This document shows, piece by piece, positions 7,363 through 14,490 of a DNA stretch of 14,490 nt (position 1 is its first letter; each line of letters opens with the position of its first letter). Made by a program: the position numbers and the translations under genes. The DNA is from an uncultured Ruminococcus sp. Its GTDB lineage: Bacteria; Bacillota; Clostridia; Oscillospirales; CAG-272. The notes under the pieces are model-generated. The model ran no database searches. It saw only the letters and a program-made list of their open reading frames with translations, and was not told the DNA's origin. The stretch spans positions 1-14,490 of the forward strand of contig URUL01000051.1 of NCBI GenBank assembly GCA_900551005.1, given 5' to 3'.

Positions 7363-9315
7363 TTATTTTCTGATTTTCGCTATGGTATCGCGCAGATATG
7401 CCGCGCGCTCGAAATCAAGCGCCTTTGCCGCCGCCTTCATTTCGCCCGTCAGCTTCTCTATCAGCGCCTTGCGCTCGGAGGCGGACATCTTTCCGTCGCT
7501 TGCGCGGGCAAGGTCGTCCTTCGAGGAGATCTCTATCGTATCGCGGATATCCTTTTTTATCGTTTTCGGAACGATGCCGTGTGCCTTATTGTAGGCATCC
7601 TGTATCGAGCGTCGGCGGTCGGTCTCATCTATTGCCGCTCTCATGGAGCGCGTCACCGTATCGGCATACATGATGACCGAGCCGTTTTCATTCCGCGCGG
7701 CTCTGCCTATCGTCTGAATGAGAGATGTCTCGCTTCGCAGAAGCCCTTCCTTGTCTGCATCAAGTATCGCTACGAGCGATACCTCCGGGATATCCAGACC
7801 CTCACGGAGCAGATTGATACCGACAAGCACATCGAAAACGCCGAGGCGCAGATCGCGGATGATCTCCATGCGCTCCATGGAATCGACATTGTGATGGATA
7901 TAGCGCACCTTTATCAGATTCATTTCCAGATATTCGCAGAGATCCTCTGCCATCTTTTTCGTCAGAGTCGTGACGAGCGTGCGCTCGCCGCGCTCGGTGC
8001 GCTTTCTTATCTCGCCCATCAGATCGTCTATCTGCCCTTCGAGCGGACGCACCTCCACCTTCGGGTCGAGCAGTCCCGTCGGGCGGATGATCTGCTCTAC
8101 CATGCGGCAGGAATGCTCCTTCTCATATTGTGCGGGCGTTGCCGAGACGAATATCGCCTGATTTATCTTCTTCTCAAATTCATGGAAGAAAAGCGGGCGG
8201 TTGTCAAAGGCACTCGGCAGACGAAAGCCGTAATCCACAAGATTTTTCTTTCTCGCATAGTCGCCGCCGCTCATGCCGCGGACCTGCGGCAGGGTGACAT
8301 GCGATTCATCCACGAAGAGGAGAAAATCCGAGGGAAAATAATCGAGCAGAGTATAGGGCGTGGAGCCTGCGGGTCTGCCCGAGAGCACGCGGGAGTAATT
8401 TTCCACGCCTGAGCAGAAGCCGACCTCACGAAGCATCTCGAGATCGTATTTTGTTCGCTCTTCTATGCGCCGCGCCTCGATAAGCTTTCCCTCGCTCTCG
8501 AAAAATGCAACTCTTTCGTGCATCTCTCTTTCTATCTCGGCAAGCGCCGCTTCGCGCTTTTCGCTTGATGTGGCATAGTGAGAGGCGGGATATATCGCAT
8601 AGTACGAAAAACGGCGCAGCACCTCTCCCGTCACGGTATCTATCTCGGAGATGCGCTCGATCTCGTCATCGAAAAATTCTATTCTTATTGCCGATTTTCC
8701 CGAGGCGGGCATGATTTCCAGCACATCGCCGCGCACGCGGAATTTGTCTCTCTCGGGAGAGATATCGTTTCGCTCGTAGCTTATCGCGATGAGTTTTCGT
8801 ATCAGGTCGTCGCGGTTCATTTTCATGCCCTCGCGGACGGCGACGACGAGCGAACGGTATTCTTCGGGATCGCCGAGCGTATATATGCAGGAAACCGAGG
8901 CGACGATGATGACATCCCTGCGCTCAAAAAGTGCCGAGGTGGCGCTGTGGCGCAGTCGGTCTATCTCATCGTTTACGGAAGAATCCTTTTCTATATAAAG
9001 GTCCCTGCCGGGAATATATGCTTCGGGCTGGTAATAGTCGTAGTATGAAACGAAATACTCCACGGCATTCTCGGGGAAAAATTCACGGAATTCCCCGCAG
9101 AGCTGTGCCGCGAGCGTCTTATTGTGCGCAAGAACGAGCGTGGGACGGTTGCAGGCGGCGATGATATTCGCCATGGTGAAGGTCTTGCCGCTCCCCGTGA
9201 CGCCGATGAGGCTCTGTATCTTATCTCCCGCGAGAACGCCGCGCGAGAGCGCCTCTATTGCTTCGGGCTGATCGCCTGTCGGCTTGTAATTTGAATGCAG
9301 CGCAAATTTGTCCAA
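7363..9315 (-). CDS. uvrB: UvrABC excinuclease subunit B, TTG start
   Basis: UvrB is the helicase-like subunit that verifies the lesion handed over by UvrA and then recruits the UvrC nuclease. The 650 residues include Walker A GVTGSGKT (38-45), the beta-hairpin region that clamps DNA (about 91-125, starting YYDYYQPEAYIPGRD), the DESH box (336-339), motif III SATP (391-394), helicase motifs V-VI (GINLLREGLDIPE and QTIGRAARN, about 499-542) and a C-terminal UVR motif (about 614-648) for UvrA/UvrC contact. The start codon is TTG (minus strand, 9313-9315). The family N-terminus begins exactly there, the next in-frame Met is past the Walker A motif, and an AAAGGGG ribosome binding site lies upstream. 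A TATAAT box at 9343-9348 and a possible LexA-type site at 9381-9392 suggest its own damage-inducible promoter. Confidence 0.98.
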   Translation of the reverse strand: MDKFALHSNYKPTGDQPEAIEALSRGVLAGDKIQSLIGVTGSGKTFTMANIIAACNRPTLVLAHNKTLAAQLCGEFREFFPENAVEYFVSYYDYYQPEAYIPGRDLYIEKDSSVNDEIDRLRHSATSALFERRDVIIVASVSCIYTLGDPEEYRSLVVAVREGMKMNRDDLIRKLIAISYERNDISPERDKFRVRGDVLEIMPASGKSAIRIEFFDDEIERISEIDTVTGEVLRRFSYYAIYPASHYATSSEKREAALAEIEREMHERVAFFESEGKLIEARRIEERTKYDLEMLREVGFCSGVENYSRVLSGRPAGSTPYTLLDYFPSDFLLFVDESHVTLPQVRGMSGGDYARKKNLVDYGFRLPSAFDNRPLFFHEFEKKINQAIFVSATPAQYEKEHSCRMVEQIIRPTGLLDPKVEVRPLEGQIDDLMGEIRKRTERGERTLVTTLTKKMAEDLCEYLEMNLIKVRYIHHNVDSMERMEIIRDLRLGVFDVLVGINLLREGLDIPEVSLVAILDADKEGLLRSETSLIQTIGRAARNENGSVIMYADTVTRSMRAAIDETDRRRSIQDAYNKAHGIVPKTIKKDIRDTIEISSKDDLARASDGKMSASERKALIEKLTGEMKAAAKALDFERAAYLRDTIAKIRK

Positions 9316-9342
9316 GCGTTCTCGTCCCCTTTCGATATGATT

Positions 9343-9371
9343 ATTATAGGTCGTCTAATGATAGTAATTCA
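9343..9371 (-). promoter_or_regulatory. Likely uvrBA promoter
   Basis: On the minus strand a perfect -10 box TATAAT (9343-9348) lies 17 bases from a weak -35 hexamer TGAATT (9366-9371). The -10 box is 27 bases upstream of the TTG start of uvrB and there is room for a short leader containing AAAGGGG. The poor -35 match suggests a promoter that is weak on its own. The -35 hexamer lies in a perfect palindrome that could be an operator. Confidence 0.6.
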
Positions 9372-9392
9372 TAATATTATGAACATCTGTTA
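9368..9392. promoter_or_regulatory. Palindrome and LexA-like box upstream of uvrB
   Basis: Two overlapping motifs are visible. TTCATAATATTATGAA (9368-9383) is a perfect 16-base palindrome over the -35 region. GAACATCTGTTA (9381-9392) matches 7 of the 8 fixed core bases of the Gram-positive LexA (DinR) box, GAAC-N4-GTTC. The second motif shares its last three bases with the stop codon of the upstream GH3 gene. uvrB belongs to the SOS regulon in Bacillus, so LexA control would be expected, but binding is inferred only from the motif. Confidence 0.5.
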
Positions 9393-12107
9393 CTTTTTTA
9401 TTGACAGCTTTTTGATTTCTATCGCAGGCGGGAATGTGATGGAAAGCTTATGGCTTCCTTCTTTGATCTTCAGTTTGCGTTTAACCGTGATCATAGTGCC
9501 GTTTGTTCCCTGTACAGAAAGAGAAACATATGATTCTTCGTCAATCTTAAGGTCAACCAAGCATTGCGACAAACTGTCTGCATTGGAAACAAGTTCAAAA
9601 ACATAAACATTATCGCCGCCGTAGACAGACTCAAAGCTGTCACCTGATTTCGGATTTTGGACAACAAATACCGTCTCCGTATTTTCATCGCTTATTTTGC
9701 CGAAATCGGGTTTTTTGCATCCGCCGCAGACAAATTTTGTGAAGGTTGGTGAAGTCATAATATATCTCAAAAGATTTTTGGCGCAACGCTGCAGGTCACT
9801 GCGAACAATATAGCCTTCACTTAATCCCGCAAGAATGTTGTGCGACTTGTTTTCGGCAGATTCGCAAACCATATAAACATCGTTTTGGGCACGAACCATT
9901 GCTTTGAGATTTTGACCGCTTCCGTCTTCGCCCTTGCAGTTGCATTTTGTCCACCAGTCTGTCATAACAAAACCCTTGTATCCCCATTCATCTCGCAGAA
10001 CGGTGGTGGTCAGGTCATAATTGGAGGCGGAGTGATAACCGTTTACAAGGTTATAAGAGGTCATAAGTGCCGTGGCGTTTCCTTCCTTGACGGCAATTTC
10101 AAAACCTTTCAGATAAATTTCCCTTAATGCGCGTTGAGAAATGACATCGTTTGTTGAATAGCGTGCCAATTCCTGATTGTTGCCGCAAAAATGCTTGATC
10201 GTGGTGGAGCATCCCGAAAGGGCGATGCCTCTTGTCTGTGCCGCGGCAATTTTGCCCGAAAGGAGCGGGTCTTCGGAGAAATATTCAAAATTTCTTCCGC
10301 ATAACGGGTGGCGGTGAATGTTCATTCCGGGGCCCAAAAGCGCATCCACATTGTATCTGAACAGCTCGACGCCCTCTAATTTGAAGATCTCTTCTGTCAG
10401 ATCAGTGTTGAACGAAGAAGCAAATACATAGCCGTTTGGCAGGGATGTGCTCTTGTAGTCATTTCCCAAACGAAGTCCCGAGGGACCGTCGGTAACACAG
10501 CAGACGGGGATGCCGAGATCCAGAAGAGAATCGGTAACACCGCCGAAAGCTCCGCCGGTACCTTCGGTAACCTTAGGACTGTTCATACCCTCTCCGCAAA
10601 CAATATTTGCCAGATCCTGGTCGGTAAGCTGCGCCACAAATTCATCGATTGTTTTTCTGCCCTCAGCCACATCTAAAAGCTTGATGCCCTTATCTCCCGT
10701 GAAAGGGATCTCCTTTTCACGCCTGTCAAAAATCCGTGTATCAAGGTCAGTTTCTCTCAGAGGAGTATCCTCAAGTGCCATAACACGTCTGCCGTTTTCT
10801 TCCTTTGCAACAATGCGCTTGAAAGCGGTTTCGGGTGCCATCACCTCTTCCAACCTTTCGGTGACGACTGTCTCGCAGATATGAAAGCTTGCCACCTCAC
10901 TTGCAGAACGAATATCGGTGCCAGCAAAGATTTTGTATGTACCCGCTTCCAAAACATAGCAGTTTTTGTTGCCGGTTACACCGCTGTCATCAAAGGCGGC
11001 CATTTGAGCTTTCGGAAAAGTAATGGTAAGAGTCTCGCTGTCGCCTGCCTTTAGGTCTTTGGTTTTGGCAAACCCTGCAAGCTGTTTTACAGGTGTGCCG
11101 AGTTTTCCGCACGGTGCGCCGAAATAAACCTGAACGACCTCCTTGGCAATGAAATCACCTGTATTTTTAACGGTCGCAGTAACGGTGATATCGCTGTCAG
11201 AAATCGTAGCTCTGCAGTCGATCTCAAAATCAGTATATGTAATACCGTAGCCGAACGGATATCTTACGCTTTGCGGAGCAAAGGTTTCAAAATATCGATA
11301 GCCGACATAAATATCTTCCTTGTAAACAAGGGTCTTTTCATCGCCGAAATCGTCAAGGCTTTGATAGTCGGAAATATGGTAGACCTGCGTATCGGGAAGC
11401 TTCCCGGAGGGGCTGATTTTACCGCTTAAAATGTCAGCCAGAGCATTTGCTCCCTCCTGACCGCCCTGCCAAACATAAAGAAGGGCCGAAATACGATTTT
11501 CGTCCATAAATGATAGATCGATGATATTTCCCACATTCAGCACAACAACGGTCTTTCGGAAGGCGGAGGAGACATTCTTGATGAGTTCATCTTCTTCAGC
11601 AGATAATCTGTAGCTTCCTTCGGTATCGCGGTTATCGTTACTTTCACCTGCGGTTCTGCCGATAATAATGACGGCAACATCATTTTTTTCGGCAAAGTGC
11701 TCGGCTAAGGCAGAGTCCACAGGCATTTCCTTTTGAACCCAAGGCTCGGTAGCCCAGCCGTGGCCGTTGTCATAAGGATTATCGGCAATCCAGCTTTAAT
11801 AAATTTCCACCAAATCACTGTCGATCCGGAAAATACCGTTTTCGTTAAAGGAGTCCCAAATAACAGGCGCTTTTTGGACCCTGACTAAGCCGCCCGAGCC
11901 GGTTCCGCTTTTAATGTAGCCCTCTTGATTTCTGCCGAAAAGAGCAACCCTTGTCCCCTTTTTAAAGGGCAAAACACCGTCATTTTCAAGCAAAACAGAG
12001 CCTTCTGCCGCGATTTTGCGGCAAAGAGGGTTAAGCTCCTGCACGGCTGAAAAACCGTTTTCCCAAAGTTTCAGACCGCCAATGGTTTTTTCCTTGTCTA
12101 TAATCAT
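9390..12107 (-). pseudogene. GH3 beta-glycosidase with swapped domain order, broken by an in-frame TAA
   Basis: The gene encodes a family 3 glycoside hydrolase, probably a beta-glucosidase-type exo-enzyme, about 904 residues if intact. The domain order is the inverted one known from Ruminococcus albus and Butyrivibrio enzymes. An alpha/beta-sandwich comes first, then an Fn3-like domain (about codons 290-410), then the TIM barrel with NIHRHPLCGRNFEYFSEDP, KHFCGNNQE and the nucleophile in GFVMTDWW (Asp, codon 717). About 90-120 further residues form a beta-rich tail. There is no signal peptide. An in-frame TAA (11796-11798, codon 104) follows DSDLVEIY, and the same frame continues with SWIADNPYDNGHGWATEPW, which is normal family sequence. 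One substitution from GAA or AAA would explain it. The downstream piece has a Met at 11726 preceded by AAAGGA almost touching the ATG, so reinitiation would be poor. The ATG at 12107 has GGGAGG upstream. Codon use differs from neighbours (more GCC, ACC, TCT; fewer GCG, ACG, TCG), suggesting transfer. Confidence 0.88.
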
Positions 12108-12137
12108 TTTTTCCTCCCTGAAAAAATACTTTAAGTC

Positions 12138-12166
12138 AGTATAACATTATTTTTTTGAAAACGCAA
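12138..12166 (-). promoter_or_regulatory. Promoter of the GH3 gene
   Basis: On the minus strand TTGCGT (12161-12166) and TATACT (12138-12143) are separated by 17 bases, and the -10 box carries the extended TGT just upstream. It lies about 30 bases before the ATG of the GH3 gene, with GGGAGG in the leader. The gene therefore appears to carry its own promoter rather than depend on radC transcription. Confidence 0.6.
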
Positions 12167-12230
12167 GGCAAACAATGTCATTTTTCCGAGATGCAAACCG
12201 TGTTACCCTTGTATTGACAATTCACTATGT

Positions 12231-12325
12231 GCGAGAACGTCGCGCGAGAGCTCTTCTATGGTTTCGGGCTCATCCCCGTCGGCAAAAATTTGCTTTTCAG
12301 CCGGAATATACTTTCACTCAAGGCT
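12231..12325 (-). pseudogene. Decayed fragment of a second uvrB 5' end
   Basis: Bases 12231-12283 align with 9230-9283 inside uvrB on the same strand. By hand I count about 46 identical of 54 aligned positions with a single one-base gap. Weaker similarity continues past this to around 12325, the region matching the uvrB start codon. Read on the minus strand, GDEPETIEELSRDVLA resembles GDQPEAIEALSRGVLA of intact UvrB (residues 14-29). The one-base gap shifts the frame before this segment, there is no start codon in frame, and the frame closes soon after, so nothing functional is encoded. It lies directly downstream of radC and is best read as the stump of an older uvrB copy or a partial duplication left when the GH3 region was acquired. 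Confidence 0.65.
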
Positions 12326-12361
12326 TTGTTTTTTCGCCGTTATTTGTTTTTTGCTTGTTTT

Positions 12362-13039
12362 TCAACGCATATTCCTATCGGAAAGGACATCGAGAATATC
12401 AAAATATTTGTCTCCCGCTATTATATAATGTCCAATGAGCGGAATTTCAACCGTGTTGAAGGCATTTTGCAGGAGAACGGTCGTATGTATGTCGTCCGAA
12501 GAGGGGAAAGCCGTTCCGGACGGATGGTTATGCGAGATTATGACCATGGATGCCCCCTTCAGCATGGCAAGCTCGACGAGTCTGCGCACGGTTATTGCCG
12601 AGGAATTGACAGAGCCTTCATGAATCTTTATGAAGTCGATGGCGGAAAATTTATTATCAAGCAGGAGCATATATACGGTTTCCTTTGTTATTCCGAGATA
12701 GTGCGCCGCAAGATATCTGCCGATATCCTCTTTTGTTTTCAGCACAGCCTTTTTCGCCGTTTCCCCTGCGGCATAAACTCTCGCCAGCGCGGGAATGAGT
12801 TTTATCAAAGTCGCGGAATGTTCCTTTATACCGGGGACGCGGCACAGCTCCTCAAAGGGCGCATCCAGAACGCCGCGCAAGGAGCCGAACCGCTCTATGA
12901 GCAGATGTGCCGTTTCGTTCGTATCCTTCTGCGGAACGGAATAAAACAGCAAGAGCTCGAGAATATTATGCGGTTCAAAATGCTCGAGACCTTCGAGCAG
13001 AAAACGTTCCTTCATTCTTTTTCTGTGTTGGCTGTGCAT
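12362..13039 (-). CDS. radC: RadC/JAB-domain protein
   Basis: RadC family proteins have an N-terminal helix-hairpin-helix region and a C-terminal JAMM (MPN+) metalloprotease-like domain. Despite the name, a role in DNA repair has not been demonstrated and the biochemical function is unknown. From the chosen start the protein has 225 residues. The helix-hairpin-helix part spans about 24-80 with the VPGI turn (68-71). The JAMM motif HNHPSG (170-175) followed by SSDD provides H170, H172 and D183 as metal ligands. I chose the ATG at 13039 because GGAG lies five bases upstream and the homologous region begins shortly after. An in-frame upstream ATG at 13138 would add 33 residues unlike the family and would overlap the promoter. 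The stop is TGA. It is transcribed divergently from lon. Confidence 0.92.
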   Translation of the reverse strand: MHSQHRKRMKERFLLEGLEHFEPHNILELLLFYSVPQKDTNETAHLLIERFGSLRGVLDAPFEELCRVPGIKEHSATLIKLIPALARVYAAGETAKKAVLKTKEDIGRYLAAHYLGITKETVYMLLLDNKFSAIDFIKIHEGSVNSSAITVRRLVELAMLKGASMVIISHNHPSGTAFPSSDDIHTTVLLQNAFNTVEIPLIGHYIIAGDKYFDILDVLSDRNMR

Positions 13040-13071
13040 ATATACTCCATTATAATTACATAGTATATTTA

Positions 13072-13100
13072 AGTATAACATATATCGCCGTTTTTTGCAA
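13072..13100 (-). promoter_or_regulatory. Promoter of radC
   Basis: On the minus strand TTGCAA (13095-13100) and TATACT (13072-13077) are 17 bases apart. The -10 box is preceded by TGT, giving an extended -10 element. The site is about 32 bases before the chosen ATG at 13039 and supports that start over the upstream one at 13138. Confidence 0.65.
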
Positions 13101-13115
13101 TAACCGCGACGAATT

Positions 13116-13139
13116 TTTGCGGGGCAAAAGCACCGCAAA
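13116..13139. repeat. GC-rich hairpin between radC and lon
   Basis: TTTGCGG (13116-13122) pairs with CCGCAAA (13133-13139), and the inner bases GC/GC (13124-13125 with 13130-13131) can extend the stem around an AAAA loop. No T tract follows on either strand, so it is not a terminator. It sits just upstream of the radC -35 box, a place where a regulator could bind. Confidence 0.4.
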
Positions 13140-13201
13140 TGTTAAGAATATTGAAATATAATATAAAAATTTCTCTTAACCTATGGAAAAAGCGGAGAAG
13201 A

Positions 13202-13229
13202 TATGATATAATTACGATGGAATATCATA
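13202..13229. promoter_or_regulatory. Inverted repeat in the lon upstream region
   Basis: TATGATAT (13202-13209) and ATATCATA (13222-13229) form a perfect 8-base inverted repeat with a 12-base spacer. It overlaps a TATAAT hexamer at 13207-13212 that has no convincing -35 partner. It could be an operator for lon, but it does not resemble the CtsR or HrcA (CIRCE) heat-shock sites that I know. Confidence 0.3.
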
Positions 13230-13251
13230 GAATTCCGAAAAATTCATTTTT

Positions 13252-13281
13252 TTGTGTACAAGGACATAGATCTTATATAAT
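13252..13281 (+). promoter_or_regulatory. Likely promoter of lon
   Basis: TTGTGT (13252-13257) and a perfect TATAAT (13276-13281) are separated by 18 bases. The ATG of lon is 29 bases past the -10 box and is preceded by AAAGGGG. The -35 box matches the consensus at four of six positions. Confidence 0.55.
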
Positions 13282-13310
13282 GAAGCATATCCCGGAAAGG
13301 GGACTTTTCA

Positions 13311-14490
13311 ATGGCAAAAACAACAGAAACAATAAAAAAATATACGCTGCCGTGTATCGCGATGCGCGATATGGTGGCTTTTCCCGAGGTGCCGATAACG
13401 CTTGACGTTGCGCGGCAGATAACAAAGCGCGCATGCGATGCCGCAATGAAAAATGACGGAATGATCTTTCTCGTCTGCCAGAAGGATCCTTCGCTCGAAG
13501 CACCTTCCTCGGAAAGCGATTTCTATTCCACAGGCGTGGTGGCAAATATCCGTCAGCTCATAAAAGGCGCTCCGAACGGAACGTACAGCGTCATAGCGGA
13601 GCCGAAAGCGCGCGCAGAGCTGCTTTCTTTTTCTAAGGATAAATACATTACCTGCGAGGTCATGGAGAAAAACGTATATCTCGAGGATAACGGCGGACTG
13701 CGCGCGGAAGCGCTCATGCGCGATATAAAAGGGCAGGTAAATAATCTGATGAAGCTGCTGCCGCGTTTTTCGCGCGAGCTGTGGCTACTTGTCAGTTCGA
13801 TAAAGAGCCCGTCGCTTCTCTGCGATTTCATTTCCGCAAATCTTGTGGAAAATGTCGAGGATAAGCAGTCGCTTCTCTCGGAATATGATCCCATGCGCAG
13901 AATGGAGCTTCTTCTGCTCATTCTCGAGCATGAGCGCGCGGTGCTCGCCGAGGAAGACGGCATCAACCGCAAGGTCAAGGAGCGCATAGACCGTTCCCAG
14001 CGCGAATATTTCCTGCGCGAACAGCTGAAGGTCATTCATGAGGAGCTGGGCGAGGGCGGCGATGACGATGAGGATATCGAGGAATACTACAAAAAGCTCG
14101 ATTCAGGCAGATATCCGAAGGAAGTTGCCGACAGGCTGAAAAAAGAAATACGCAAATTGCAGCGCACACCCGTCGGCTCGGCGGACGGCGCGGTGCTTCG
14201 CGGACATATAGAAACGTGTCTCGATATCCCATTCGGCATAAAAACACGCGACCTATCGGATATCCCCGCCGTCGAAAAGATATTGAATGCCGACCATGAC
14301 GGACTCGGGAAGGTCAAGGAACGCATACTGGAATATCTTGCCGCTCTGAAGCTGAATCCCGAGCTGAAAAATCACATCATCTCTCTCGACGAACCTCCCG
14401 GAACCGGCAAGACAACGACGCTGGATTGTATCTTAAACCTTTTCAGGCGCAGAGGAATTGAAATTGCACTGGCGGCGCCTACTGGCCGGG
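13311..14490 (+). CDS. lon: Lon protease, N-terminal part, frame joined to RecD2-like sequence
   Basis: Lon is a soluble hexameric AAA+ serine protease that removes damaged and regulatory proteins. The 393 codons present start MAKTTETIKKY after AAAGGGG. They cover the substrate-binding LON domain (about 11-205, opening LPCIAMRDMVAFPEVP), the charged coiled coil (about 215-260, with KVKERI and REYFLREQLKVIHEELGE) and the start of the AAA module (about 304-368). From about codon 362 the sequence departs from Lon. Normal LVGPPGxGKTSI becomes LDEPPGTGKTTT followed by residues typical of a RecD helicase up to APTGR at the window edge. The rest of the ATPase domain and the Ser-Lys protease domain are not present in the window. 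The Lon identity of codons 1-360 is secure. The tail is probably a chimeric join. Confidence 0.92.
   Translation, partial: MAKTTETIKKYTLPCIAMRDMVAFPEVPITLDVARQITKRACDAAMKNDGMIFLVCQKDPSLEAPSSESDFYSTGVVANIRQLIKGAPNGTYSVIAEPKARAELLSFSKDKYITCEVMEKNVYLEDNGGLRAEALMRDIKGQVNNLMKLLPRFSRELWLLVSSIKSPSLLCDFISANLVENVEDKQSLLSEYDPMRRMELLLLILEHERAVLAEEDGINRKVKERIDRSQREYFLREQLKVIHEELGEGGDDDEDIEEYYKKLDSGRYPKEVADRLKKEIRKLQRTPVGSADGAVLRGHIETCLDIPFGIKTRDLSDIPAVEKILNADHDGLGKVKERILEYLAALKLNPELKNHIISLDEPPGTGKTTTLDCILNLFRRRGIEIALAAPTGR
14394..14490 (+). other. RecD2-like helicase fragment continuing the lon frame
   Basis: From the Walker A codons on, the translation reads PPGTGKTTTLDCILNLFRRR and then GIEIALAAPTGR. 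This is the spacing and wording of helicase motifs I and Ia of RecD2-type superfamily 1 helicases (GGPGTGKTTT, then about 20 residues, then LAAPTGRAA). Lon instead continues with an SIAxAL-type helix and RISLGGVRDE. The change falls where both families share the DNA encoding PGTGKT, which is a natural place for a false join of reads. Confidence 0.75.

Noticed and set aside
7336..8412. Long open frame on the plus strand (358 codons)
   Set aside because: Antisense to uvrB; its Arg- and Ile-rich translation is what the reverse complement of this GC-rich coding sequence would give.
11796..11798. TAA reassigned to an amino acid in this organism
   Set aside because: TAA properly ends uvrA, uvrB and the GH78 gene in this window, at positions where the family proteins normally end.
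12214..12242. TTGACA on the plus strand as a promoter
   Set aside because: No -10 box 16-18 bases downstream and no gene follows on this strand.
12208..12320. Short minus-strand frame containing GDEPETIEELSRDVLA as a small gene
   Set aside because: No ATG, GTG or TTG in frame before the segment and no ribosome binding site. It is explained by nucleotide similarity to uvrB that continues outside the frame.
12227..13063. Plus-strand open frame of 278 codons opposite radC
   Set aside because: Antisense to radC with its HNHPSG motif, and it crosses the uvrB remnant. No domain can be seen in the translation.
1..14490. CRISPR array, tRNA, rRNA, transposase, prophage or toxin-antitoxin genes
   Set aside because: No regularly spaced repeats, no tRNA-like cloverleaf, and no protein of these classes was seen on either strand.

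Overview
The window looks like chromosomal DNA of an uncultured, probably gut-associated member of the Clostridia. The evidence is purine-rich AGGAGG-type ribosome binding sites, TATAAT/TATACT promoters, a possible Gram-positive-type LexA box, and proteins with a Firmicutes character. Genus cannot be told from the sequence. Most genes are housekeeping (proteolysis and DNA repair), with two glycoside hydrolase genes interleaved among them.

Layout. Bases 1-240 are a gene-free, hairpin-rich stretch ending in a strong intrinsic terminator. A long block on the minus strand follows, in order of transcription: radC (13039-12362), a decayed fragment of a second uvrB 5' end (about 12325-12231), a family GH3 beta-glycosidase gene broken by an in-frame stop (12107-9390), uvrB (9315-7363, TTG start), uvrA (7319-4479), a GH78-type alpha-L-rhamnosidase (4439-2409) and ftsH (2278-245). 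The uvrB, uvrA and GH78 genes are separated by about 40 bases each and are probably one transcript. ftsH follows after 130 bases with its own strong ribosome binding site. On the plus strand, lon starts at 13311, divergent from radC across a 271-base regulatory region, and runs off the window.

Function. UvrA and UvrB are the damage-recognition half of nucleotide excision repair. A possible LexA-type box and a 16-base palindrome lie at the likely uvrB promoter, so SOS control is plausible. FtsH and Lon are the membrane-bound and soluble ATP-dependent quality-control proteases. The two glycosidases are predicted cytoplasmic or unsecreted enzymes for plant- or host-glycan oligosaccharides and have no evident link to repair. 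Their presence is best read as accessory genes inserted into a conserved neighbourhood.

Most notable points. (1) A stretch just downstream of radC matches the 5' end of uvrB at about 46 of 54 aligned positions, so the GH3 gene sits between a decayed and an intact copy of the uvrB start. This suggests that GH3 insertion or recombination split a former radC-uvrB neighbourhood. (2) The GH3 gene has a single in-frame TAA at codon 104 and codon use unlike its neighbours. (3) The last roughly 95 bases of the lon reading frame switch, at the Walker A motif, into sequence resembling the RecD2 helicase. This is most likely a chimeric contig end rather than a true fusion. (4) UvrA has lost a normally conserved motif in its first ATPase half. 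I found no CRISPR array, tRNA, rRNA, transposase or phage gene, and no coherent new multi-gene system.
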